Positions 1-9,188 of a stretch of 64,000 nucleotides of DNA are shown piece by piece. Numbering within the stretch: position 1 is the first letter of the stretch; each line of letters opens with the position of its first letter. Both the position numbers and the translations under genes were made by a program. The DNA comes from Uliginosibacterium sp. (GTDB lineage Bacteria; Pseudomonadota; Gammaproteobacteria; Burkholderiales; Rhodocyclaceae): contig JADKDZ010000012.1 of the NCBI GenBank assembly GCA_016718265.1, positions 68,134-132,133 on the forward strand, read 5' to 3'. The notes under the pieces were generated by a model, which had not been told where the DNA came from, did no database searches, and saw nothing but the letters and a program-made list of their open reading frames with translations.

Positions 1-282
1 CAGTATCGCGTTGCCGCTGGCGAAAAAATCAAGATAGAACAGATACCGGCAGACGTTGGCACTGAAATCACGCTTGACCAGATTCTCATGGTCGGCGAAG
101 GCGAGTCCGTCAAGATCGGCGCGCCGCTGGTGGATGGTGCAAGTGTCAAGGCCACGGTGCTGAGCCAAGGTCGCCACAAGAAGATCGAGATCTTCAAGAT
201 GCGCCGTCGCAAGCACTACCAGAAACATCAAGGCCACCGTCAGAATTTCACCGAAATCCGCATTGACGCGATTTCGGCCTAA
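1..282 (+). CDS. rplU: 50S ribosomal protein L21 (partial, 5' end outside window)
   Basis: The frame is open from base 1 and ends at TAA 280-282, giving the last 93 residues of a protein normally about 103 long, so only the first dozen or so residues are missing. The basic segment KMRRRKHYQKHQGHRQ and the ending FTEIRIDAI are typical of bacterial L21, a protein of the large ribosomal subunit that binds 23S rRNA. It lies 17 bases upstream of rpmA and should share its transcript. The promoter is outside the window. Confidence 0.96.
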   Translation, partial: QYRVAAGEKIKIEQIPADVGTEITLDQILMVGEGESVKIGAPLVDGASVKATVLSQGRHKKIEIFKMRRRKHYQKHQGHRQNFTEIRIDAISA

Positions 283-299
283 GCAGGAGCTAATACGCC

Positions 300-566
300 A
301 TGGCACACAAAAAGGCAGGCGGCAGTTCACGTAACGGCCGCGACTCAGAATCGAAACGACTCGGCGTCAAGCGCTTTGGTGGTCAGTTTGTACTCGCCGG
401 CAACATCATTGTTCGCCAGCGCGGTACCGAATACCACCCGGGCGAAAACGTCGGCATTGGCAAAGACCACACCTTGTTCGCGCTGACCGATGGTCACGTG
501 AAGTTCCAGATCAAGGGCGCTTTGCGTCGTCGTACCGTTGTGATCGTCCCGGAAGCTCAAGCCTAA
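300..566 (+). CDS. rpmA: 50S ribosomal protein L27
   Basis: This 88-residue protein has the usual L27 length and start (MAHKKAGGSSRNGRDSESKR), including the glycine-rich flexible N-terminus that reaches towards the peptidyl-transferase centre. It then shows GVKRFGGQ and the basic tail GALRRRTVV. The ATG at 300 follows an AGGAG ribosome binding site at 285-289. It pairs with rplU, as in almost all bacteria, and is followed by a strong rho-independent terminator, so rplU-rpmA is probably a transcription unit separate from obgE. Confidence 0.98.
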   Translation: MAHKKAGGSSRNGRDSESKRLGVKRFGGQFVLAGNIIVRQRGTEYHPGENVGIGKDHTLFALTDGHVKFQIKGALRRRTVVIVPEAQA

Positions 567-590
567 TCAGCTTTCGCGCGGTTGTTCGAT

Positions 591-620
591 AAGCCCTGTC
601 GCGCCGCGATGGGGCTTTTT
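591..620 (+). terminator. Rho-independent terminator after rpmA
   Basis: AAGCCC at 591-596 pairs with GGGCTT at 612-617. An inner pairing TCGCG/CGCGA lengthens the stem, and a run of T follows at 616-620. It sits 25 bases after the rpmA stop and before obgE, so it would separate ribosomal protein transcription from obgE, or attenuate read-through into it. Confidence 0.85.
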
Positions 621-671
621 CATTTTGTAGTGGCTCTGCCACTGCGCTTTATTTACTAGACAGAGAGCAGC

Positions 672-1820
672 ATGAAATTCTTCGACGAAGCACGCATTGA
701 AGTATTCGCCGGCGACGGTGGCAATGGCAATGCCTCCTTTCGTCGCGAGAAATACATCCCGCGTGGCGGCCCAGACGGGGGTGATGGCGGACGCGGCGGC
801 AGCATTTACGTAATTGGCGACCGGAATATCAATACGCTGGTCGACTACCGCTACACCCGCTGCTTTCGTGCACAGCACGGCGAAAAGGGTGGCACCACAG
901 ACTGCTATGGCAAAGGTGGGGACGATATGTTCCTGCGAATGCCGGTGGGAACCGTGATCAAGAATGCCGAGACAGGTGATCTGATCGCCGATCTGGACGA
1001 AGACGGCAAGCAGATCCTGATTGCTCAGGGTGGCAAAGGGGGTCTGGGAAACCTGCACTTCAAGAGCAGCGTCAATCGCGCGCCGCGTCAGAAAACCAAT
1101 GGCGAACCGGGCGACCACTTTCTGCTTTCTCTTGAGCTGAAAATTCTGGCGGACGTTGGCCTGCTCGGCATGCCGAATGCAGGCAAGTCCACCTTCATCC
1201 GCGCCGTGTCAGCAGCCAAGCCCAAAGTTGCGGACTACCCCTTCACGACGCTTGCGCCCAACCTTGGTGTGGTACGTACAGACGAAGGGCGCAGCTTCGT
1301 GATCGCCGACATCCCGGGGCTGATCGAGGGCGCGGCGGAAGGCGCCGGGTTGGGCCATCGATTCCTGCGTCACCTTCAGCGCACCCACGTGTTGCTGCAC
1401 CTGGTTGATCTGGCTCCCTTCGATCCGGAAACGGATCCTGTCAGAGAAGCGCGTGCCATCGTCGAAGAACTGCGCAAGTACGATCAGCAACTGTTCGACA
1501 AACCGCGCTGGCTGGTCCTCAACAAGCTGGATCTGATTCCTGAAGAAGAGCGTACCGTCCGGGTCCGCGCATTTCTTGATGCCTATGGCGAGCCCGAGAA
1601 ATGGTTTGCCATCTCCGGCATCAATGGCAGCGGCTGCCGGGAACTGGTGTTTGGCATCCAGGACTACCTGGACGCGCAGCCCAAGCTGAGTGCCGAAGAA
1701 AGACTCGCGGCCGTTGCGGGCGGACCGGAGCCCTTCCCGGTGGGCACGGGTGAAGATGAGGATGACGACGACGAGGGTGACGATGATTTCGAGGGAGAAA
1801 TCATCTACGTTCGCGGCTAA
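672..1820 (+). CDS. obgE: Obg family GTPase ObgE/CgtA
   Basis: This essential GTPase is involved in 50S subunit assembly and the stringent response. The 382 residues show the glycine-rich Obg fold (GDGGNGNASFRREKYIPRGG, then GGDGGRGG) over about residues 1-158. The G domain follows, with P-loop GMPNAGKST at 166-174, DIPGL (G3) and NKLD (G4). The C-terminal tail is strongly acidic (EDEDDDDEGDDD), as is common in proteobacterial Obg. The start at 672 gives the canonical MKFFDEA beginning. Its place after rplU-rpmA and before proB is conserved in betaproteobacteria. Confidence 0.97.
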   Translation: MKFFDEARIEVFAGDGGNGNASFRREKYIPRGGPDGGDGGRGGSIYVIGDRNINTLVDYRYTRCFRAQHGEKGGTTDCYGKGGDDMFLRMPVGTVIKNAETGDLIADLDEDGKQILIAQGGKGGLGNLHFKSSVNRAPRQKTNGEPGDHFLLSLELKILADVGLLGMPNAGKSTFIRAVSAAKPKVADYPFTTLAPNLGVVRTDEGRSFVIADIPGLIEGAAEGAGLGHRFLRHLQRTHVLLHLVDLAPFDPETDPVREARAIVEELRKYDQQLFDKPRWLVLNKLDLIPEEERTVRVRAFLDAYGEPEKWFAISGINGSGCRELVFGIQDYLDAQPKLSAEERLAAVAGGPEPFPVGTGEDEDDDDEGDDDFEGEIIYVRG

Positions 1821-1878
1821 GTGCCTCCACTCGGCCACACGCTTCAACAATTTGCCTCGGGAAGGTTTTTGACTGGAT

Positions 1879-2994
1879 ATGCGTAACGCTATTCGCAACT
1901 CACGCCGCCTTGTCGTCAAGGTCGGCAGCGCGCTAGTGACCAATAATGGCGCAGGACTCGACCTGAATGCCATCGGCGACTGGGCGCGGCAAATCGCCGC
2001 GCTACGCGCCGATGGGCGTGAAATCGTGCTGGTTTCCAGCGGTGCGATCGCGGCAGGCATGCAGCGCCTGGGCTGGGCAGAGCGCCCCGCAGAAACCCAT
2101 GCCTTGCAAGCGGCCGCTGCCGTTGGCCAGATGGGGCTGGCGCAAGCCTACGAGGGCGCCTTCAACGCGTTTGGCCTGCACACAGCACAACTGTTGTTGA
2201 CGCACGCCGACCTGTCTGACCGCCTGCGGTATCTGAACGCACGCTCCACTCTGTCCACGCTGCTGTCTTTGGGTGTAGTGCCCGTCATCAACGAAAACGA
2301 CACCGTCGTGACGGACGAAATCAAATTTGGTGACAACGATACCCTCGGCGCGCTCGTTGCCAATCTGATCGAAGCAGACGCGCTGATCATTCTGACCGAT
2401 CAGAAGGGGCTGTACACGGCCGACCCGCGCAAGGATCCCGCAGCGACGCTGATCAGCGAAGGGCAAGCAGAAGACCGCGCCTATGAAGCCATGGCGGGCG
2501 GCGCCGGTACAGGCATCTCGCGCGGCGGCATGATCACCAAGATTCGCGCGGCGCAACGCGCTGCACGCAGCGGCGCGCACACCCTGATCGCATCGGGGCG
2601 AGAAACCGAGCCACTGATTCGCCTTGCACAGGGCGAGGCGCTCGGAACTCTGCTCTATGCATCCAGCACCCCGCTCGCCGCTCGCAAGCAATGGCTGGCG
2701 GATCACCTGCAGCTTGCGGGCACGCTAACCCTGGACGACGGCGCGGTTCGCGCATTGTCTGGCGGCGCAAGCCTGCTACCCATTGGCGTCATCAGCGTCG
2801 ACGGCGAGTTCAGCCGCGGCGCTGTCGTGGCTTGTCGTGACAAGAACGGTGCCGAAGTCGCTCGCGGACTGGTGAATTACCCCAGCAACGAAGCCAGGCG
2901 GATCAGCCAGCGGGCCAGCGCAGACATCGAGAGCGTGCTGGGCTATGTGGCCGAGTCAGAACTGATTCATCGCGACAACCTCGTCCTGCGCTGA
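1879..2994 (+). CDS. proB: Glutamate 5-kinase
   Basis: It catalyses ATP-dependent phosphorylation of glutamate, the first step of proline synthesis, in the cytoplasm. The 371 residues match the long, two-domain form. The amino acid kinase domain carries VVKVGSALVT near the N-terminus, LVSSGAIAAGM, NENDTVVTDEI and FGDNDTLGALVA, and GTGISRGGMITKI. The C-terminal PUA domain covers about the last 90 residues (RGAVVACRDKNG, VNYPSNEARRI). It lies 58 bases after obgE on the same strand, so co-transcription is likely. The ribosome binding site before ATG 1879 is weak. Confidence 0.97.
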   Translation: MRNAIRNSRRLVVKVGSALVTNNGAGLDLNAIGDWARQIAALRADGREIVLVSSGAIAAGMQRLGWAERPAETHALQAAAAVGQMGLAQAYEGAFNAFGLHTAQLLLTHADLSDRLRYLNARSTLSTLLSLGVVPVINENDTVVTDEIKFGDNDTLGALVANLIEADALIILTDQKGLYTADPRKDPAATLISEGQAEDRAYEAMAGGAGTGISRGGMITKIRAAQRAARSGAHTLIASGRETEPLIRLAQGEALGTLLYASSTPLAARKQWLADHLQLAGTLTLDDGAVRALSGGASLLPIGVISVDGEFSRGAVVACRDKNGAEVARGLVNYPSNEARRISQRASADIESVLGYVAESELIHRDNLVLR

Positions 2995-3132
2995 TTCGCT
3001 CTGTCGCGTGCGCCCCTGGTTGACTGTTTGGACGGATGTCTTGACGGTCTTGGCGTATCAGGTTCATGCTGGCATCCAGCCTGTCGGAAATCGAGAGACA
3101 ACGCCTTCAACCGCAACGCCACGGTCAACGGA

Positions 3133-4164
3133 ATGAATGTCGTCATCGTAGAAGACACCCCCGTCAATCTCGTTCTGATGCAGAACCTGGTTCGACGCTT
3201 GGGGGATCACGATTGCAAGGTGTTCTCCGAGCCTGAACTGGGGCTGGCGTGGTGCTTTGCTGAACCCCCTGACCTGATCATCGTCGATTACATGATGCCC
3301 GTCATGGACGGGATCGAGTTCATTGGCCACTGCCGCGCCAACGAAGATCTGCGCAATCGCCCAATCCTGATGGTGACCGCTGCTGCGGACAAGGAAGTTC
3401 GGTATGCAGCCCTCGAAGCGGGTGCGACCGACTTTCTCACCAAACCCATCGACAAGAACGAATTTACGCCGCGGGTCAAAAACATGCTCCGGTTGCGCGA
3501 GAGCATGATGGCGGCAACACGGCGCGCTGATGACCTTGCGGTCGAAGTCCGTAACGCCACCGCGGAAATCCACCAGCGCGAACGTGAAACCGTGCTGCGC
3601 CTGGCAAAAGCAGCAGAGTATCGTGACCCCGAAACCGGCTCACACATCCTGCGCATGGCCAACTACTCAGCGATCATCGCCAACGAGTTAGGTCTGCCCC
3701 ACAGCATTACAGAGCATATTTTGCTGGCCGCACCCATGCATGATGTTGGCAAGCTCGGAACTCCGGACCACATCCTGCTCAAGCCCGGACGGCTTGATCC
3801 CGATGAGTTGGAGATCATGCGTCAACATTCCGCAATCGGCTACGACATCCTGAAAGACTCCAGTTCGCCGGTCTTGCAACTGGCCGCAGAAATCGCCCTG
3901 TCACATCACGAGAAATTTGATGGGACCGGCTACCCGCAGCGACTGACTGGCGAAGCGATTCCCATCAGCGGAAGAATTGTCGCTGTCGCTGACGTGTTTG
4001 ATGCCCTGACATCAGAACGTCCTTACAAGCCGGCCTGGGAAATCAAGGCCGCACGCGAGTACCTTGAAGACGGCATCGGCAAGCACTTCGATCCTGCCTG
4101 TGTAGAAGCGTTCGACGCACGCTGGGAAGACGTCTTCGAGATTTACACGAAGTACCGGGACTAA
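3133..4164 (+). CDS. Response regulator with HD-GYP c-di-GMP phosphodiesterase domain
   Basis: A receiver domain (about residues 1-120) starts MNVVIVEDTPVN, with phospho-acceptor Asp52 in IIVDYMMPVMDG and the conserved Lys in FLTKPID. A linker leads to an HD-GYP domain (about 145-343) with the intact signatures MHDVGK, HHEKFDGTGYP and DVFDALTSERPYK. Such proteins hydrolyse cyclic di-GMP under control of receiver phosphorylation. The frame is open upstream to 3028, but the ATG at 3133 places the first beta strand of the receiver right at the N-terminus, so I use it (343 residues). The next gene encodes an Hpt phosphotransfer protein, a plausible partner. No kinase gene is adjacent. Confidence 0.9.
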   Translation: MNVVIVEDTPVNLVLMQNLVRRLGDHDCKVFSEPELGLAWCFAEPPDLIIVDYMMPVMDGIEFIGHCRANEDLRNRPILMVTAAADKEVRYAALEAGATDFLTKPIDKNEFTPRVKNMLRLRESMMAATRRADDLAVEVRNATAEIHQRERETVLRLAKAAEYRDPETGSHILRMANYSAIIANELGLPHSITEHILLAAPMHDVGKLGTPDHILLKPGRLDPDELEIMRQHSAIGYDILKDSSSPVLQLAAEIALSHHEKFDGTGYPQRLTGEAIPISGRIVAVADVFDALTSERPYKPAWEIKAAREYLEDGIGKHFDPACVEAFDARWEDVFEIYTKYRD

Positions 4165-4197
4165 GTAACCACGAACAGAATCTGAACAACGCTGAAC

Positions 4198-4557
4198 ATG
4201 GACGCGAACCTTTCTTTCGACAAAATCTGGATGCTGCAGCAGATCGGCGGAGACCTGGACCTGCTTCACGAAGTCGCAAAAATCTTCCTGCAAGACAGTA
4301 CCCGCTTGAAGAACGAGTTGACGCAGGCATTGGCGGCTGGCAATAGCAAGGCCCTTCATGCCGCTGCGCACGCCACCAAAAGCGCGGTGGGGAATTTTGG
4401 CGCCCTGCAGGCAGTGGATGTCGCCACGAAGCTTGAAAAAGCCTGTAAGGATGGTGACCAAAGCAGTTTTGCACGGCTGCAGGCCATGCTCGTTACAGAG
4501 GTCGACAGGCTTGTCGACGCGCTTCAGGCCGAGTTGGCTGAAGCGGGAAAGTCTTGA
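4198..4557 (+). CDS. Hpt-domain phosphotransfer protein
   Basis: This small all-helical protein of 119 residues has the Hpt signature AHATKSAVGNFGA, with the expected phosphorylated His58. It carries no other domain, so it should act as a free histidine phosphotransfer protein in a multistep phosphorelay. It starts 33 bases after the HD-GYP response regulator, which is its obvious candidate partner. The donor kinase must be encoded elsewhere. Confidence 0.85.
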   Translation: MDANLSFDKIWMLQQIGGDLDLLHEVAKIFLQDSTRLKNELTQALAAGNSKALHAAAHATKSAVGNFGALQAVDVATKLEKACKDGDQSSFARLQAMLVTEVDRLVDALQAELAEAGKS

Positions 4558-4639
4558 GCACCCACTGTGAATGACTGCTAGGCATTTGTGCAAGCATCCG
4601 TATAATCAATGCCCTGCCGCATTCAGCCTGTTAAAAGGG

Positions 4640-5272
4640 ATGTTTTCTCAACGCCAAATCTGCAAGTACGTATGTCTCGTGTGCGCGGCTGCCTGCCTCC
4701 CCAGGTTCGGTGCTGCCGCAATGTACCTGTATGTCGATGAAAACGGCGTTCCCCACTACTCGAATATCGCCAGCGATCCTCGCGCAATAGCGCTTTGGCG
4801 AGATCCTGAAGGCCCGAAGTCCATCGAGTTGCCGACCGCTCCCGTCACGACACTCCTCAAACAAGCCCCCGCCGAGTTGTTGCCGCTGATTCATGACACC
4901 GCCAAGAGCAACGGTCTGGAACCTGCGCTACTGATGGCCGTCATTTCCGTCGAGAGCCGTTATAACCCCAAAGCGGTATCCCCCAAGGGCGCCAAAGGGC
5001 TGATGCAGCTCATGCCGGACACCGCGCGCCGTTTTGGCGTAGAGGATGCATTTGACGTCCGCCAGAATCTGCACGGCGGCGCCCGGTACTTACGCGACTT
5101 GATGCGGCGCTTCAACAACAATCTGGAACTCGTTCTGGCTGCTTACAATGCGGGCGAACAATCGGTGATCCGCAATGGACACAAGATCCCCCCCTACAAG
5201 GAGACCCAGAACTACGTCCCCGCCGTGCTTGGCCAGTTTGCCTTGCTGCGCGGTGTGCCCGCTATCAACTAA
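4640..5272 (+). CDS. Exported soluble lytic transglycosylase (SLT) with DUF4124-like N-terminus
   Basis: It probably cleaves the glycan strands of peptidoglycan in the periplasm. After a signal-like N-terminus (MFSQRQICKYVCLVCAAACL, about 27 residues ending GAAA) comes a short DUF4124-like stretch, MYLYVDENGVPHYSN. The SLT domain follows: the catalytic Glu lies in AVISVESRYNPKAVS, then KGAKGLMQLMPDTA, NLHGGARYLRDL and LVLAAYNAGEQSV. The frame is open back to 4571. I chose ATG 4640 because it puts the hydrophobic segment at the N-terminus, although the AAAGGG lies directly against the start codon. It overlaps the convergent tilS by three to four bases. Confidence 0.85.
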   Translation: MFSQRQICKYVCLVCAAACLPRFGAAAMYLYVDENGVPHYSNIASDPRAIALWRDPEGPKSIELPTAPVTTLLKQAPAELLPLIHDTAKSNGLEPALLMAVISVESRYNPKAVSPKGAKGLMQLMPDTARRFGVEDAFDVRQNLHGGARYLRDLMRRFNNNLELVLAAYNAGEQSVIRNGHKIPPYKETQNYVPAVLGQFALLRGVPAIN

Positions 5273-6621
5273 GGCTTGATCTGCGGCGCTTGCCCGACGT
5301 CCGCGGATCGTGTCTGAAACCACCGCCAGCCACCTAGCCATTCAGGTCGCACTTCCCCCGCAGCACGCTGCTCATCGCCCAGCACGCCACCTACCCAAAG
5401 CAAGGCATCGTGCCGCCAGACACAGGGCAGCAAAGCCCGCCACCACGGCGGCACGCCGGCCTCCTGACACAGCTGCTTGATGCTGCGATGCGGACGCCCC
5501 GCCCCGGGCGACCAGGACATGGCTGGCCGTCGAGTCTCCACACGGCAAGGCGCAAAGTCGTGCCAAATGTCTGGAAAAAGGATCCGCCCCTCGCCCCAGG
5601 GCAGCTCAGATTCACCTTGCCAGACCATAGGACCCGGTACGGCGAGCACTGCCGGTTCAAACCATAACTGATCGCGATAGACGCACACCGCCCGGCTGCC
5701 AAAGGCCCATCGCGTGGCGGCACTCGTCGCGACTTGCCTCAAGCCCTCATCCAATTGCCGCATCTCGGGCATGTAGGATTCACTCGTCGCGTCCGACAGA
5801 CAATGGCGCAGGAGGTTGCGGGCTCTCGCTGGCGACAAGCTCAGCCATCGCGTTCGGCTCCCAGCCTGACCAAACCCAACCACACCGGCATCCATCTGGG
5901 CCAGCTCGGACAACAACTCATCGCTCTCTGCAAACAGCGATGTACTGCGAACCAGGTTTGTCACCACGCCAGGAAAACGCGCCCGAAGCGGATCAAGAAT
6001 GATGTGCCGGAGATAGTTCCGCGAGAATTTCTGATCAGGATTGCTTTCGTCTTCAACCCACGCAATCTGATTCGCGCGTGCATACGCTTCCAGATCAGCG
6101 CGGGACGCGTGCAAGAGCGGCCGGACGATCCGCCGCTCTGCATCCACGTCCCGCATGCATGCGGCCCCCTTGACGCCAGCGCCGCGGCTGAGACGGAACA
6201 GCAATGTTTCAGCTTGATCGTCTGCATGGTGGGCAAGCACCAGCCAATCGTTACGGATCGACATCAGTACCCGGTAACGTGCCTCACGGGCTGCCGCCTC
6301 CAGGCCAGCCTTGCTGCAGCGATCAACCTGCACGCAGTGCGTCTCGCACGGAACCGCCAAGGCGGCGCACACGGCCTCACAGTGGGCACGCCAGGCATCG
6401 GCCTCTGGACTCAGCCCATGGTGAACGTGGCACGCCTGGAGAACGATCGGCAACTGCCGGCGCAAATCAGCCAGCACGTGCAACAACACACTTGAGTCCA
6501 GACCGCCACTCAAAGCCAGCGTCAGGCGCAGTGGCCCCGCCCCCGCCTGCACCAAGGGCGCCAGCCGGGCCAGAACCCGGTCCGTCAGCGACTCAGGCAG
6601 CCTGCTCCTTGAACTTGCCAT
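5269..6621 (-). CDS. tilS: tRNA(Ile)-lysidine synthase
   Basis: TilS converts C34 of the CAU-anticodon tRNA-Ile to lysidine, an essential decoding step. The ATP-pyrophosphatase P-loop is SGGLDSS at residues 38-44, followed by ACHVHHGLS and LAHHADDQAETLLFRL, both family hallmarks. The C-terminal half (about 370-450) contains the TilS substrate-binding region with KQLCQEAGVPPWWRALLP. The length of 450 is normal. The ATG at 6621 lies within the end of accA (29-base overlap), so translation is probably coupled. accA-tilS adjacency is common in betaproteobacteria. Confidence 0.95.
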   Translation of the reverse strand: MASSRSRLPESLTDRVLARLAPLVQAGAGPLRLTLALSGGLDSSVLLHVLADLRRQLPIVLQACHVHHGLSPEADAWRAHCEAVCAALAVPCETHCVQVDRCSKAGLEAAAREARYRVLMSIRNDWLVLAHHADDQAETLLFRLSRGAGVKGAACMRDVDAERRIVRPLLHASRADLEAYARANQIAWVEDESNPDQKFSRNYLRHIILDPLRARFPGVVTNLVRSTSLFAESDELLSELAQMDAGVVGFGQAGSRTRWLSLSPARARNLLRHCLSDATSESYMPEMRQLDEGLRQVATSAATRWAFGSRAVCVYRDQLWFEPAVLAVPGPMVWQGESELPWGEGRILFPDIWHDFAPCRVETRRPAMSWSPGAGRPHRSIKQLCQEAGVPPWWRALLPCVWRHDALLWVGGVLGDEQRAAGEVRPEWLGGWRWFQTRSADVGQAPQIKP

Positions 6622-7558
6622 AGCTCACCAAGCGGTCGAAGCGGCGCGCCAATAACTCGTCTACCGACAGTTCCTTCATCTGGCGCAGCCCATCTTGCAA
6701 GGCGCGTTTGAGCGACTGAGCCATGGCACGGTGGTCACGGTGGGCGCCGCCCACAGGCTCATTCACCACCTTGTCGATCAAGCCGAGCGATTTGAGCCGT
6801 GCTGCCGTAATCCCCATGATTTCCGCCGCTTCGGAAGCCTTGTCGGCACTTTTCCACAAAATCGATGCGCAGCCTTCAGGAGAAATCACCGAATAGGTCG
6901 AGAACTGGAGCATCAGCAACTGATCGCACACGGCGATGGCCAATGCGCCGCCGGAACCGCCCTCGCCGATCACGGTAGATATGATAGGCACGCGCAACTC
7001 GGTCATGGCATACAGATTGCGGCCGATTGCTTCGGACTGACCACGCTCTTCCGCGTCAATGCCTGGGTAGGCGCCAGGCGTATCGACAAAGGTAAACACC
7101 GGGATGCCGAACTTCTCTGCAAGCTTCATCAGACGCAGGGCCTTGCGGTAGCCTTCAGGCCGCGGCATGCCAAAGTTGCGCACGATCTTCTCTTTCGTAT
7201 CGCGCCCCTTCTGGTGACCAATCACCATGCAGCTCTGGTCATTGAACCGCGCCAAGCCGCCGATGATGGCACGATCATCGGCAAACGCCCGGTCACCATG
7301 CAGCTCTTCAAAGTCGGTAAACATGTGCTGAACATAGTCCAGCGTATACGGCCGCGAGGGGTGGCGAGCCACCTGTGCGATCTGCCATGACGAGAGCTTG
7401 GTATAGAGGTCTTTGGTCAGCGCCTGTCGCTTGGCTTCGAGTCTGGCGATTTCTTCGGAAATGTCGACCGCCGAGTCGTCCTGTACAAAACGAAGTTCCT
7501 CGATCTTGGATTCAAGATCGGCGATCGGCTGCTCAAAGTCGAGAAAAGTGGTTTTCAC
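6593..7558 (-). CDS. accA: Acetyl-CoA carboxylase carboxyltransferase subunit alpha
   Basis: This subunit, with AccD, moves the carboxyl group from biotin to acetyl-CoA in the first committed step of fatty acid synthesis. The 321 residues begin (GTG) KTTFLDFEQPIADLE, like other AccA proteins. They contain HGDRAFADDRAIIGGLAR, FVDTPGAYPGIDAEERGQ and GEGGSGGALAIAVCD, which form the crotonase-fold active site. The GTG at 7558 lacks an obvious ribosome binding site but gives the canonical N-terminus. It overlaps tilS downstream. An 85-base gap separates it from the 494-residue gene upstream. Confidence 0.97.
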   Translation of the reverse strand: MKTTFLDFEQPIADLESKIEELRFVQDDSAVDISEEIARLEAKRQALTKDLYTKLSSWQIAQVARHPSRPYTLDYVQHMFTDFEELHGDRAFADDRAIIGGLARFNDQSCMVIGHQKGRDTKEKIVRNFGMPRPEGYRKALRLMKLAEKFGIPVFTFVDTPGAYPGIDAEERGQSEAIGRNLYAMTELRVPIISTVIGEGGSGGALAIAVCDQLLMLQFSTYSVISPEGCASILWKSADKASEAAEIMGITAARLKSLGLIDKVVNEPVGGAHRDHRAMAQSLKRALQDGLRQMKELSVDELLARRFDRLVSYGKFKEQAA

Positions 7559-7643
7559 AGGCGAAGAACTCGGGAAAAAAGGTGCTGCATTGTACCCGAA
7601 GGCAGCGGCACCGGCTGCGCCTGGCGGGTGGAGAGGTGTGACG

Positions 7644-9128
7644 TCAAGCGGCTTGGATGTAGCTCCGGATCACGTAGTCCGTACCGTGTTCGATCGTTTC
7701 CAGCGGAATCAGCTTGACGGGCTTGACGCCTCCGAGGAGATACAACACTTGCCCTGCAAGCGGACCTGGGACCGGAATCACCAGTCTCACCGGTATACCC
7801 TTCTGCAAGGGGTCCAGCAAGAGTGCGGCTTGGGATTGGGCGCCATCATCCACAATGACCGCCTCGGGCGCGGTCCCCAGCTTTTCGATCCCCACAACGG
7901 CTTGATCATGCCCCGACAGCTCACACCAACTCGCGCGCTTGATCCGTCGCACAGCCCCGACACACCAGCAATCCCCATCTGTCGGTCGGAACCCGATGAG
8001 CGAGCCCACGCGCAGCTTTGTCACGGCGGCGGCCGGCACGCGAACGCCCAACCCCTGCACGCTGGCATCACTCACTTGCCAGACCACGGGGCTTTCAAGC
8101 TCGCCCAGCAACTTGCCGACGAACTTCGGCAAGCCCTCCGCCACATGCATCTGGCTCGCCATCGGCAGGCGGCGATGGCGGCGGATCGGCACCTCATTCG
8201 TCCACACCCTGACCATGCGAGAGAGCACGCTGGCAAGCACGCGAGACGCGCCCTCCACCTGGAGGGGCAGCCCTGGCGGCAACTCACCCGCGGCACACAT
8301 GTCCAGCAGCTTGTTCAAGGACATGACCGCCGCCGCACCCGAGAAATAGCGTGGCAGCGCGAGCTGAGATGGCGCGGTCAGCAAACGCATTGGGGGCATG
8401 GCCAAGGCAGCATCGACCCAGTAGCAGGCCGTCGAACTTGGCGTATCCGACAACTCCAACAAGGGCAATATGTAGTGCACCAGACTGGTTGCTGCTTCCA
8501 CACGCAGGGGGTCAAGCTGGTTGAGGCCCACACTCAGCAACGCCACGGCACGCATGTACTCGCGCTCGGCAAAGGTCTCGGTTGTGCGGTCAGCGCGCGG
8601 CCGAACCGGCATGCGGTCTGCCCCGGCACGAATCGCCAGGGCGTACGCCGCATTGACACAGGCCCACCCCGCGTGGTCCATTGCCGCACCACCAAAGGCG
8701 TCCCACTTGGAACGCAACACCCCGGCACGGATCGTACGCACCGCGATCTGTGCCACGACAGACTGATCGGCCAGCACGGCCGGATCGTTCAGCACCGCCG
8801 AGAGCAATTCACCATACGCATCCAGTACCGTGGCCCAGTATCCTCGGGCCAGTGTCCAGAGCGAACGCCGCTCCGACACCGCCTCACCGCTCAGCGCAAG
8901 GAACCGCTCGATGTAGCTGCGTGCGTGCATCTGCGCCGCTTCGTCGATCGAGAACACCATCTGGATGCGCTCACTGAGCGAAACTTCCTGCGTTGAGGCG
9001 ATCGAATCGATCAGGGGAGTCACCCCCGTAATCGCCTCAAAGGGCGTGCTTTCAGTGATGTCGCGCGCCAATTGCTCTGCGGACTGTGGATGCGCGACGG
9101 CATGCAACGATGTGTGCCATGCATGCAT
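7644..9128 (-). CDS. Conserved hypothetical protein with PilZ-like C-terminal region
   Basis: I do not recognise the full 494-residue protein. It has no signal peptide or membrane span, so it should be cytoplasmic. The first 300 or so residues are helical and alanine/leucine-rich. After this comes a basic cluster (IRRHRRLP), and about 40 residues later DASVQGLGVRV, then VGAVRRIKR. That order (arginine cluster, then a D-x-S-x-x-G motif) resembles c-di-GMP-binding PilZ domains, but the match is only by eye. The ATG at 9128 follows AGGGGGA at a good spacing, and a plausible sigma-70 promoter lies at 9161-9188. It is divergent from thyA. Confidence 0.6.
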   Translation of the reverse strand: MHAWHTSLHAVAHPQSAEQLARDITESTPFEAITGVTPLIDSIASTQEVSLSERIQMVFSIDEAAQMHARSYIERFLALSGEAVSERRSLWTLARGYWATVLDAYGELLSAVLNDPAVLADQSVVAQIAVRTIRAGVLRSKWDAFGGAAMDHAGWACVNAAYALAIRAGADRMPVRPRADRTTETFAEREYMRAVALLSVGLNQLDPLRVEAATSLVHYILPLLELSDTPSSTACYWVDAALAMPPMRLLTAPSQLALPRYFSGAAAVMSLNKLLDMCAAGELPPGLPLQVEGASRVLASVLSRMVRVWTNEVPIRRHRRLPMASQMHVAEGLPKFVGKLLGELESPVVWQVSDASVQGLGVRVPAAAVTKLRVGSLIGFRPTDGDCWCVGAVRRIKRASWCELSGHDQAVVGIEKLGTAPEAVIVDDGAQSQAALLLDPLQKGIPVRLVIPVPGPLAGQVLYLLGGVKPVKLIPLETIEHGTDYVIRSYIQAA

Positions 9129-9160
9129 GATTCCCCCTGAAAGCCGTGTTGTATCCTTTG

Positions 9161-9188
9161 ATTTTAATGAATTTCATATTTTTTCCAA
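9161..9188 (-). promoter_or_regulatory. Putative sigma-70 promoter for the PilZ-like gene
   Basis: On the minus strand TTGGAA (9188-9183) and TAAAAT (9166-9161) are separated by 16 bases in an AT-rich stretch, about 35 bases before the start codon at 9128. The -10 box matches five of six consensus bases and the -35 box four of six. The thyA-side half of this 152-base divergent region shows no equally good box. Confidence 0.4.

Noticed and set aside
7413..8996. Long plus-strand reading frame (527 codons) opposite accA and the PilZ-like gene
   Set aside because: It is a mirror frame of two genes on the other strand, with an arginine/histidine-rich composition, no ribosome binding site and no recognisable motif.
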